From: Puniceicoccus vermicola
GTDB taxonomy: Bacteria; Verrucomicrobiota; Verrucomicrobiia; Opitutales; Puniceicoccaceae
Length of the DNA stretch: 64,000 nucleotides
Direction: 5' to 3'
Assembly: GCF_014230055.1 (NCBI RefSeq)
Contig: NZ_JACHVA010000053.1
Span: 62,001-126,000, forward strand
Below, piece by piece: positions 37,396 through 45,102 of the stretch. Position numbers and translations under genes: made by a program. Positions within the stretch are counted from its first letter, which is position 1, and each line of letters opens with the position of its first letter. Below the pieces are notes generated by a model. It was not told the origin of the DNA. It made no database searches and saw nothing but the letters and a program-made list of their open reading frames with translations.

Positions 37396-38208
37396 CTATC
37401 CATTGTTTTCGGATGAATTGTCCTCTGAGGGCATACCGATGTTCCCATGCCCGGAGCGGACAAAAGCGTAAACACTATAAGCCATGAGTCCGAGGCCGAC
37501 TGCCGAAATGAGCCACCGTCCGAAAGCCTGATCGTGGATCGTGTCGAGAGCCCCTCCAATGCCCTGCGCTTCATCTGGATCCAGGAACCAGACGGCTCGA
37601 AATAGGTAGGCGGCGATGAGGAGGATGAGGATGCTCCGGGTCATGTAGCCTACGGTGCAGGTCCAGAGGATTAGGCTGCGAACCTTCTTGGAGTAAGAGC
37701 TGAGATCGAGTTGATCGGCAAAAGTTTTCGCGATGCCACAGTAGGCTTGATAGGCTCCGATGCCGAGAACCACAACAAAGACGACACCGAGAAGCCACCT
37801 TCCCAGTGGAAAAGACAAAATCAGCGAACTCCAGCTCTCCGCGCTATCATCGCTCGATTCGGCGCTGCCTGAGAGGGCTTTGATGGCGAGAAAAGTGATC
37901 CCAAGAAAGGTGACGCCGATGACAAAATAGGCCACCCTCATCGGCCACTTCTCATCCTCGGTGTTCAGAAACGCCTGGGTCATTCGCCAAACGACAAAGC
38001 ATATGAGCCCAAGGATCAGGACACAGAGAAGAACTTTACCGAAAGGTTGCTCTACGATGAATAATAGGACTCCGGCTGAGTCCTTTTCGTCGGAGGTGGT
38101 AAGTCCTGCAGCGATCGCAAAGCCGCCGATGAGAAGATAAATGAGTCCATGCGAGATGTACCCAGCGGTCGATGTGATTCGGACCAGTTGGTCGACTTTG
38201 TTTTTCAC
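37396..38208 (-). CDS. DUF1206 membrane protein
   Basis: A 270-residue protein with about six helices arranged as three two-helix repeats, each starting with a GYISHGLIYLLIG-like or GYMTRSILILLIA-like motif. This triplicated pattern is typical of DUF1206, a membrane family of unknown function. The C-terminus is polar and Ser/Asn-rich. It starts 30 bases after the stop of the LigD-PE-like gene on the same strand, so the two form a probable pair. Confidence 0.8.
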   Translation of the reverse strand: MKNKVDQLVRITSTAGYISHGLIYLLIGGFAIAAGLTTSDEKDSAGVLLFIVEQPFGKVLLCVLILGLICFVVWRMTQAFLNTEDEKWPMRVAYFVIGVTFLGITFLAIKALSGSAESSDDSAESWSSLILSFPLGRWLLGVVFVVVLGIGAYQAYCGIAKTFADQLDLSSYSKKVRSLILWTCTVGYMTRSILILLIAAYLFRAVWFLDPDEAQGIGGALDTIHDQAFGRWLISAVGLGLMAYSVYAFVRSGHGNIGMPSEDNSSENNG

Positions 38209-38238
38209 GGATGTGTGGTGTGCGAAGCTCGCTGTCGG

Positions 38239-39225
38239 TTATCGACTGTTTCGAATATTTTGGAAAGAAGCGTGGCGTAGGAGCCCGCTGGGAGTTTTCG
38301 CGGTGAAGCGAATCTCGGCGATCTGAGAGGGGCGCACCCATTGGGCATCGTCCGGAACCAGTTCGCTTTCTTCTCCGAGGGGAGATGTTTTGCGTTGGAG
38401 CCGTTGTAAGCGCTTCCCGATTGTTTCCAAATTCTCATCGGTGAACCCGACGCCGACTTTGCCAACGTACTGAAGAGAGCCGTCTTTTTGCGGAGTGGCG
38501 AGAAGGAGTGAGCGAAAGCTTCCTCGATTCTCGCTGGGAATCCACCCGACGACGGTGAATTCTTCCTGCCCTCCGGAAGGCTTTTCAAGATCGGCTGGGT
38601 TTCGGGTCGGTTTTTCCTCTGGCGACTGGGTTGGAGTCGGAGTTTGTTTATCTTCGATGGTCTCCCCGCTGAGAATGCTTTCGGGCTTGGCCGAAGTGAC
38701 GGTCTTGCGACGTCCGTCTGTCTCGGCGTATTCGTCGTCGACTTTCGTCAGGACCCATTGATCTTCATGGTCTCCTTTGCCTTTCTGGGTGCGGACTAAA
38801 TCGAACGCTCCGCGAAGCTTCTTCCCTTTCAGGCGAAGGCGGAGTTTTCCTTTTTTCAGCGATTTCTTGGTCTTGCCCTCGACCTTGATGCGCCCTTGGT
38901 CCCAGATAATTATCTCCCCTTCTCCGTACTGGCCGCTGGGAATAGGACCTTCGAAAAAGGCGTACTCAACCGGATGATCTTCGGTAGCGACCGCGACCCG
39001 TTTTTTGGAGGGGTTCAGGGAAGGACCTTTCGGGAGGATCCAGCTCTTCAGGACTTTTTTGTGAGAAAAGCGGAAATCATAGTGAAGCGTGCTGGAGGCG
39101 TGCTTCTGGACAACGAAGAGTCGGTGCGCGGGTTTGCGCCCTTTCTTTTTGCCTTTGGGCTCGTTGGTAATCGTGAAATCCCGCTTGGAGCGGTAAGGTC
39201 TAAGTTTGGCTTTTGCGTTTCCCAT
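38239..39225 (-). CDS. LigD-type 3'-phosphoesterase fused to a ligase OB domain, no ligase core
   Basis: A 328-residue protein. Residues 1-165 are a LigD phosphoesterase domain with its catalytic set visible (His42, His48, Asp50, Arg52, His84, Tyr88), which in LigD trims 3' ends during repair. A Ser/Thr/Pro-rich linker (about 170-222) leads to residues 224-325, which match the C-terminal OB domain of ATP-dependent ligases (FTVVGW, YVGKVGVGF, IAEIRFTAKT, LLRHASF). The adenylation domain and its KxDG lysine motif are absent, so it cannot ligate DNA alone. No Ku or polymerase module is nearby. It pairs with the DUF1206 gene. Confidence 0.85.
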   Translation of the reverse strand: MGNAKAKLRPYRSKRDFTITNEPKGKKKGRKPAHRLFVVQKHASSTLHYDFRFSHKKVLKSWILPKGPSLNPSKKRVAVATEDHPVEYAFFEGPIPSGQYGEGEIIIWDQGRIKVEGKTKKSLKKGKLRLRLKGKKLRGAFDLVRTQKGKGDHEDQWVLTKVDDEYAETDGRRKTVTSAKPESILSGETIEDKQTPTPTQSPEEKPTRNPADLEKPSGGQEEFTVVGWIPSENRGSFRSLLLATPQKDGSLQYVGKVGVGFTDENLETIGKRLQRLQRKTSPLGEESELVPDDAQWVRPSQIAEIRFTAKTPSGLLRHASFQNIRNSR

Positions 39226-39347
39226 TTCGATCCTAGGTTGAGTGTGATCTTTTCGGCGATGGCTTCTATCATCGGACAGGAGGGGCCAGGAGGGCCAAGG
39301 GGAAACCCTCGTTCGAAAGGACTACCCGTCGCGCGAGGCCGGAAAGC

Positions 39348-40676
39348 TTAATGCTGGTGGGGAACTCGACGTAATCGTATTCGGGCCACCACTCCGAGGA
39401 CGACTAGCGTGAGCAGGAACCAGGGGGCGAAGTAGCTGAGGGCTTCGCGGAAGGCTTGGTCTCCGGTGGCTCCGTTGGCTTTGAGGGACTGGATCAATCC
39501 TCCGTAAAGGAGTGAGATGGAGCCATAGCCAAGGTTCATGGCGAGTCCGCGGAAGCTGAGGACGGTTGCCCGGTGTCGCGAATCGACTTCGCGGTTTAGA
39601 TAGTGGCTCAGGAAGAAGTCGGTGAACCGCATCGCGACCATGGTGGTTACCCCAAAGATGATCCCCCACCCCGGCAAGAGGAAGGAGAGGCCGAATAGGG
39701 ATCCGGTGAGCCAAATGGCGAGGATCGTGGTATTGGTTGGAAGAGATAGGCTCTCGACCATCTTTCGCGCTACCCGAGGTAAGAGGAGCCCGAGAAGGGC
39801 GATCCCGGCACCAATCAGACCATAATAGGCCTCGGGAACCCCGATGTTCCGAAAGTATTCACTGGTGAGGGTCGCGAAGACTCGTCCAATGCTGTCATAG
39901 AAGAGACCTCCCAAGATGAGAAGAAAAGGAATGGGAGAACGGAGGATCCACTTTCCCGTGCGGAGAGTGTCTCTCCAAGGATCCATCGGTTCGGCTGGGG
40001 TCTCTTCGCTGGAAATGGTGCCATGGCTCTCGGTCATACGCCATGCGCACCAAAAGGCTCCGACGGAGGTGACCAGTGTGAGGTAGAGTGGCCAGTGAAG
40101 GGTATCCTCTTGGGTCCACTCCCGTGAGATTCCCAGCCACCCGGAGATCCGAGCAGCAAAATTGGGATCATAGACCGCAGCCCCCGCAACCATGGCGACG
40201 AAGAATCCGACGCTCTGCAATTTCATCAGCGCCTCCAGAACCCGGGGCCACTCCCCTTCCCTGCCGATTTCACTGAGTGAATCGTAGGCGAGAGACTCGT
40301 CCGCTCCACTCGCCGCGGCCTCGGCTACGCCGGATAGAATACGGTTCAGGAGGAATATCCAGAAGAGCCATGGGGTGACCCCGGCGGGAGTCAGGCAGAT
40401 CAAGAGCATCTCCAGAAACATGAAGATACCAGCGAGGCGGACCAGGCGTCGCCGACCCCATCGATCAGCCAGAGCCCCAGAGGGCACCTCGGCCAGGAGA
40501 ATGGTTGCAGCCCAGGCCGCATTGAGGATGGAAAACTGCTCGAGCGTTAATCCGAAATCCAAAAAGAGGATGGTGAAGATCGGATAATAGAAGCGCGCGT
40601 TGAAGAGAACACGAAAGCCGATGAAAAGCCGGATATTCGGGATGCGGAGTACGCTGTTCGACTCCGGGGAACTCAT
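39348..40676 (-). CDS. Major facilitator superfamily transporter
   Basis: A 442-residue protein with 11-12 transmembrane helices and the inter-helix loop-2 motif of MFS (GALADRWGRRRLVRLAG, about residues 65-80). The central loop is charged. The substrate is unknown, and no sugar or drug signature stands out. The start is the ATG at 40676, which overlaps the stop of the HAD gene by four bases; a longer frame to 40778 gives an Arg/Pro-rich N-terminus that runs inside the HAD gene and is unlikely. Confidence 0.88.
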   Translation of the reverse strand: MSSPESNSVLRIPNIRLFIGFRVLFNARFYYPIFTILFLDFGLTLEQFSILNAAWAATILLAEVPSGALADRWGRRRLVRLAGIFMFLEMLLICLTPAGVTPWLFWIFLLNRILSGVAEAAASGADESLAYDSLSEIGREGEWPRVLEALMKLQSVGFFVAMVAGAAVYDPNFAARISGWLGISREWTQEDTLHWPLYLTLVTSVGAFWCAWRMTESHGTISSEETPAEPMDPWRDTLRTGKWILRSPIPFLLILGGLFYDSIGRVFATLTSEYFRNIGVPEAYYGLIGAGIALLGLLLPRVARKMVESLSLPTNTTILAIWLTGSLFGLSFLLPGWGIIFGVTTMVAMRFTDFFLSHYLNREVDSRHRATVLSFRGLAMNLGYGSISLLYGGLIQSLKANGATGDQAFREALSYFAPWFLLTLVVLGVVARIRLRRVPHQH

Positions 40677-41320
40677 GAATGGAGCCAATCCCCGAGCTCC
40701 GCGAAGCCGTTTACGACGGGGCAGCCGGCTCGGCCCAGTCGCTCCGGGGAATGATGGCCGTGGGCCACGAGAAGGCATTGGATTCCCATCGCCTCGGCGA
40801 CCTTATGGTCGTGGAGGGTGTCCCCAATGAGGACGACCTTTTGCGGATCGAGTCCTGAGGCGTTGATCCAGTCGATGCCCCTCTCCTCCTTTCCGTGCGC
40901 GAAGATATCCTTGGCTCCCAGGAGCCTGTCAAAACACTCCTCGAAGCCGTAGATTTTGACGGCGAGCTCGAGGGCTGACTGTTGGGCCGCCGAGAGGACG
41001 GACTGGGGTTGGTTTTCACGGGCCAAATCGTGGATTAAGTCATAAGCCCCCGGATGGAGGGGGCAGGATTCGGCCAACTCATTGTAGCGCGAGATGAACT
41101 GATGGGAGGTGGCCTCGAAGTCGGTTTTCTCGGTGGGAAAGCCCAGCGAACGATAGAATTCGATGACGGGGAAATCGAAAGTCTCCCGATAGTGGTCGTG
41201 GGAGATTGGGTTCAGCCCCCTCTCCTTCATCAGTTCATTGAGAACATCGACGCAGATCGTAGTGTCTGCGAGAAGGGTTCCGTTCCAATCCCAGAGGATA
41301 TGTTGCCAATCGCGTCTCAC
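40673..41320 (-). CDS. HAD-family phosphatase (phosphoglycolate phosphatase-like)
   Basis: A 215-residue HAD hydrolase. Motif I is DWNGTLL instead of DxDGT (nucleophile Asp kept, second acid Asn). Motif II Ser and motif III Lys lie in VLSAAQQS and HGKEER. Motif IV is VVLIGDTLHDHKVA. The size and cap region fit class I, phosphoglycolate-phosphatase-like enzymes. The replaced second aspartate normally acts as general acid, so phosphatase activity may be altered. The start is GTG at 41320, with an AAGG just upstream. It is coupled to the MFS gene. Confidence 0.82.
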   Translation of the reverse strand: MRRDWQHILWDWNGTLLADTTICVDVLNELMKERGLNPISHDHYRETFDFPVIEFYRSLGFPTEKTDFEATSHQFISRYNELAESCPLHPGAYDLIHDLARENQPQSVLSAAQQSALELAVKIYGFEECFDRLLGAKDIFAHGKEERGIDWINASGLDPQKVVLIGDTLHDHKVAEAMGIQCLLVAHGHHSPERLGRAGCPVVNGFAELGDWLHS

Positions 41321-41415
41321 CCTTTTCTTGGAACGCGGAAGCGCGAGGATGTCAAAGCCGGGAGAGGCGTTGGTGTCAGTTCGCTCCTACTTCCGAACGG
41401 AGTTTAGGTGTTCCG

Positions 41416-41452
41416 ATGCCGGGATCCGCGAATCGAACCGGCGTCCCGGCAT
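41416..41452. terminator. Hairpin downstream of the Nif11-like gene
   Basis: ATGCCGGGA (41416-41424) and TCCCGGCAT (41444-41452) form a perfect 9-bp stem around a 19-base loop. It lies 28 bases after the stop of the Nif11-like gene. No T-run follows on either strand, so it may be a weak terminator or processing site. Confidence 0.4.
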
Positions 41453-41479
41453 TGGAGATTAAAGAGACTGGACGCGAGG

Positions 41480-41701
41480 TTATCGCAGCCAGATCTGGCG
41501 TGTGCGCGGATTGCCGGAGCTCTCGAAATCGAAGTCTTCTTCTTTGAGAACGGCTTCAAGTTCCTCGACGGTGAACTCGTATCCATCCTCGGCGGCGGTC
41601 TCGACGAACTTCTCCTTCGTTTCGATCGCGTTATACCGATAGCGGACTTGCTTGTCAGCTCCCCCTGCAAAAAGCAGCTTTTCGACGTTTTCTTTGGACA
41701 T
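41480..41701 (-). CDS. Nif11-like leader-type peptide
   Basis: A 73-residue peptide starting at the ATG at 41701. The segment KFVETAAEDGYEFTVEELEAVLKEED matches the helical Nif11 pattern (ALAxEAGFxFTxEEL) used as leader in several RiPP precursor families, and also found in small stand-alone proteins of unknown role. The C-terminal part (FESSGNPRTRQIWLR) has no Cys, Gly-Gly or Ser/Thr-rich core, and no modifying enzyme or transporter lies nearby. An orphan peptide or regulator is as likely as a natural-product precursor. It is divergent from recA. Confidence 0.6.
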   Translation of the reverse strand: MSKENVEKLLFAGGADKQVRYRYNAIETKEKFVETAAEDGYEFTVEELEAVLKEEDFDFESSGNPRTRQIWLR

Positions 41702-41887
41702 AGGTTTCTTTTGGTTGCAGCTGGAAAGGGAGCACGGGAGGTGCCAGAGGCGTGATCTATCACGAGTTCGCGGACGGTATACGCCAATCTGATTGGGTCG
41801 ATTACGGTTGCTGCTGGAGAGGCCCGAAGAACAGAAATCAACGGAGATCCTGGGGGGCACGAGTTTACTGCGAAAACAGAAAGTAGT

Positions 41888-41902
41888 GAACATACGAACA
41901 TA
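41888..41902. promoter_or_regulatory. GAACATA direct repeat upstream of recA
   Basis: GAACATA at 41888-41894 and 41896-41902, separated by one C, in the 254-base gap between the Nif11-like gene and recA. The GAACA half-site recalls the reported verrucomicrobial LexA motif TGTTC-N4-GAACA as I remember it, but here it is a direct repeat with a different spacing. Confidence 0.3.
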
Positions 41903-41955
41903 TTACTTGCCATTTTCCGCGAGCTGTCCTCAATGGGTTTCAAAAGGATACTACC

Positions 41956-43044
41956 ATGGCGAAACAATCATCTGCAAAAGACAGCCCCAAGACGGGCAAC
42001 CGCGACCTCGATCTGGCAATTTCCAGCATCAACCGGCAGTTCGGCGAGAACTCCCTGATTCGTCTCGGAGAGGCGAAGAACATGAACATCTCGACGATCT
42101 CGACGGGATCGATCGCCCTTGACCTCGCTCTCGGGGTCGGAGGTCTGCCCAAGGGCCGGATCTGTGAAGTCTACGGGCCGGAGTCTTCCGGTAAGACGAC
42201 TCTCTGTCTCAGTGTCATCGCCGAGACCCAACGCAAAGGAGGCAACGCTGTCTTCATCGATGTGGAGCACGCTCTCGATCCTCGCTATGCGAAGACCGTC
42301 GGAGTCGACCTCGACAAGCTGATGGTCTCTCAGCCGGAATCCGGTGAAGATGCCCTGAACATTACCGAAACCCTCATCCGCTCGGGTGCGATCGATATCG
42401 TCGTCATCGACTCGGTGGCCGCTCTCGTATCGAAGAGTGAGCTTGATGGTCAGATGGGGGATGCCACGGTTGGGGTTCAGGCGCGTTTGATGAGTCAGGC
42501 CATGCGCCGTCTCACTGCAGCGATTAGTAAGACCAGTTGCATCTGCTTGTTTACCAACCAGATCCGTGAAAAAATTGGGGTGATGTTTGGTAGCCCGGAA
42601 ACGCAACCGGGGGGTCGAGCCCTTAAGTTCTTTGCCTCCGTCCGGATGGACATTCGCCGGATCGGCCAGATTAAAGACCCCTCCAGTAAGGTGGTCGGGA
42701 ACCGCACCCGTGTGAAAATCGTGAAGAACAAGGTCGCTGCCCCGTTTACCGAGTGCGAGTTCGACATCGTTTATGACGAAGGAATCTCTCGGACCGGTTC
42801 GATCATCGACCTCGGCGTCGAACAGAAGATCCTCGATAAGAAGGGTGCTTGGATTTCCTACAATGGAGATTTGATCGGACAGGGCCGCGAAGCAGCGAAG
42901 TCTCACCTCCGCGAGAACCCAGAGCTCATGGATGAGCTGACGGAGAAGATCCTTCAGAATGTTCGGGTGGAGGTCGGCGCCGTTCTCGCCGGAGGCAAGG
43001 AGAAGGAAGACGACAGCGAAGATTCCGCCGAGAAAAGCAAGTAA
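41956..43044 (+). CDS. recA: Recombinase RecA
   Basis: A 362-residue RecA of normal length. Walker A is GPESSGKTT (residues 74-82), Walker B is [10 protein letters not shown], and loop L1 includes [39 protein letters not shown] is loop L2. The protein drives strand exchange and, with LexA where present, the SOS response. The C-terminus is the usual acidic tail ([14 protein letters not shown]). AGGA about nine bases before the ATG is a weak ribosome site. It is monocistronic, followed by a 702-base gap. Confidence 0.98.
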   Translation: MAKQSSAKDSPKTGNRDLDLAISSINRQFGENSLIRLGEAKNMNISTISTGSIALDLALGVGGLPKGRICEVYGPESSGKTTLCLSVIAETQRKGGNAVFIDVEHALDPRYAKTVGVDLDKLMVSQPESGEDALNITETLIRSGAIDIVVIDSVAALVSKSELDGQMGDATVGVQARLMSQAMRRLTAAISKTSCICLFTNQIREKIGVMFGSPETQPGGRALKFFASVRMDIRRIGQIKDPSSKVVGNRTRVKIVKNKVAAPFTECEFDIVYDEGISRTGSIIDLGVEQKILDKKGAWISYNGDLIGQGREAAKSHLRENPELMDELTEKILQNVRVEVGAVLAGGKEKEDDSEDSAEKSK

Positions 43045-43746
43045 GGCTCAGGTCGTTTTACGAAGTATCTGGACGGGCCCTGTTCAGAAGTTGGGAGACA
43101 TCCGGTTCGGAAGCGCTTAAATTTGGTGCAGAAGCGGCAAAATTAGCGTTGCTCAGGCTCATTCCTCGCCCGTTCGGGGGGGGGGTTGGATTGAAGGTCG
43201 CGGTGCTGCAGGAATCGGAGGGTCTCTCGATACGAATCCGATCCATGCGCCTTGCACTGCTTCGATTCTGCGCAGCACCATGACGGTCAAAACTTACTAA
43301 ATTCGGTATAAGGTCTGCCCACTTCGTTGCGCCGACTTATCATCGACCTAGTTCTTTTCTAATTGAAGTGGGCAAGTAGCACTTTTCGGAGCGCGGAATT
43401 TATTCCGCCCCGTTGGAGCGGTTTCGAAGGAGAAGAGCATCTTCGGACTTCCCGAGAATCGATCTGGGTATATGTCGGGCCAATTGAACCCTGCGCTCCA
43501 TTCGTATGTTTACCGAGACGATTTAGGCGAATAAATCTGCACCAACGGACATTCGCCTCTGGAGGGTCTGTTTCTTAAAATGGAGTCGAATAGAAGAAAA
43601 TCGAAGTTTGGATGGTTCTCTTTCACCACTCTCCTTCCCTCCCCTCTCCTCTCCTCTCCTCTCCTCTCCGGTCTGGGTTTCAGCATGAGAACGCATCAGC
43701 GTTTCGACTGGACCCTTTCGAGGGGAACCGAAAAGGTGGTTTCGAC
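43045..43746. other. 702-base gap with simple repeats before mnmE
   Basis: No convincing gene: the short frames here overlap each other and have no family features. It contains ten consecutive G (43176-43185), a 7-bp palindrome GCGGAAT-TT-ATTCCGC (43393-43408) and five copies of TCTCC (43645-43669). The last lie about 80 bases before the mnmE start. Confidence 0.5.
43645..43669. repeat. Pentanucleotide simple repeat (TCTCC)x5
   Basis: Five exact tandem copies of TCTCC, preceded by further CT-rich sequence. It is upstream of mnmE, in the transcript leader if a promoter lies before it. Such repeats can slip. Confidence 0.9.
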
Positions 43747-45102
43747 ATGATCGATACTTTTTATGCCTTGGCAACGCCCCCTGGAAGCTCGGCTCTGGCC
43801 GTGGTCCGGGTTTCGGGTCCGGCTGTCCCCTCTTTGATTCAGGATGTCTTTGGGAGGAAGCCGGAGGAGGCAGACTTTCGGAAAGCCGTCCTTGGCTATT
43901 ACCGCTCAATGGGTGGAGAAAAAGTAGACCAAGTACTCTATGCTCATTTTCCGGCTGCGACCTCCTATACTGGCCGCGAGCTTCTCGAAATCTCACTCCA
44001 CGGCAATATGTTCCTCGTGGAACAAATTCTCGAAGACCTCGGTTGTCGGGGATGCCGAATGGCTGATCCTGGAGAATTTACCCGGACCGCCTTTTTGGAG
44101 GGAAGAATGGATCTCTCTCAGGCTGAGGCGGTTGCAGATCTGATTGAGGCCCGGAGCGCGGCCGCACTCGAGGCGGCTCATCGTCAACTGGCGGGCGGAT
44201 TGGGGAAGGAAATTCAGTCCAGGGTCGATGAATTGTTGGCAATTCGTGCTCACGTAGAGGCCTTTATCGACTTTCCAGAGGAAGATCTCCCGGATGAAAA
44301 TCAGGAGGGTCCGATCGCGGAAATCGATCATACGTTGCGACAGTTGGATTCAATGTTGTCGACGGGGCGTCAACGGGAGCTTTTGCACCGGGGGGTTCGC
44401 ACGGTCCTCTTGGGTGTCGTGAATGCTGGTAAAAGTAGTCTTTTGAATCAACTCCTCGGAGAAGATCGAGCGATTGTCAGTGAAACCGAGGGTACGACCC
44501 GCGACTATTTACAGGACGTTCTTCAGTTGGGTCCTTATTGTATTCAAATATTCGATACAGCAGGGTTTCGAAAATCTACGGATGTTATTGAATTGGAGGG
44601 GCTTAGGAGAACTGAAAAGGTTGCTGGGGGTGCGGATTTTCTCTTGCTTGTCCTCGATGGTTCCGCCCCCTCCCCCACTCTCCCCGACGAGTTGCTGGAG
44701 CGAATGACCCCGGAAAATTCCCTTTTGGTTTGGAATAAATCGGATCAAGCCGACTTCGCGCCCGATCCGGAATTCTTGCCGAATCTACCGCGTGTGACGA
44801 TCTCCGCCAAGGCTGGTACGGGGATTCATGAGTTGCGGGAGATCTGGGAGTCGCGAATCCGTTCGGAACTACTCGAAGGAGCCGAGAATCGGGTCCTCTA
44901 CAATCGTCGCCATATTGGACACTTGCAGTCCTGCAGGGATTCCTTGGTTCGTGCTCGGGAGGCCTTGGTGTCCGGAATCTCAACCGAGTGTGTGGCTCCT
45001 GATCTTCGGGATGCCTTGGATGAACTCGGGGCCATTGTGGGCACCATTGACAATGAGGACATGTTGGATGTTCTCTTTGGGGACTTTTGCATCGGAAAAT
45101 GA
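43747..45102 (+). CDS. mnmE: tRNA modification GTPase MnmE
   Basis: A 451-residue protein. The N-terminal TrmE domain opens with [23 protein letters not shown]. The G domain has [11 protein letters not shown] (P-loop, about residue 221), switch-II DTAGF (about 269) and NKSD (about 335). The C-terminus ends in the conserved CIGK. With MnmG it forms the wobble-uridine modification enzyme (cmnm5/nm5U34), using FAD and methylene-THF. The ATG at 43747 is chosen on homology; a frame to 43612 would include the CT repeat. A parS-like site lies within it at 44009-44024. Confidence 0.96.
   Translation: MIDTFYALATPPGSSALAVVRVSGPAVPSLIQDVFGRKPEEADFRKAVLGYYRSMGGEKVDQVLYAHFPAATSYTGRELLEISLHGNMFLVEQILEDLGCRGCRMADPGEFTRTAFLEGRMDLSQAEAVADLIEARSAAALEAAHRQLAGGLGKEIQSRVDELLAIRAHVEAFIDFPEEDLPDENQEGPIAEIDHTLRQLDSMLSTGRQRELLHRGVRTVLLGVVNAGKSSLLNQLLGEDRAIVSETEGTTRDYLQDVLQLGPYCIQIFDTAGFRKSTDVIELEGLRRTEKVAGGADFLLLVLDGSAPSPTLPDELLERMTPENSLLVWNKSDQADFAPDPEFLPNLPRVTISAKAGTGIHELREIWESRIRSELLEGAENRVLYNRRHIGHLQSCRDSLVRAREALVSGISTECVAPDLRDALDELGAIVGTIDNEDMLDVLFGDFCIGK
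44009..44024. promoter_or_regulatory. parS-like site, one mismatch
   Basis: TGTTCCTCGTGGAACA inside mnmE. It differs at one position from the perfect parS palindrome TGTTCCACGTGGAACA found 1.8 kb downstream in mnmG. Confidence 0.4.

Noticed and set aside
41404-41460. Possible tRNA fragment (TTCGATTC-like loop, minus strand)
   Set aside because: The T-arm pairs poorly and no anticodon or D arm fits; the segment is better explained as a 9-bp hairpin.
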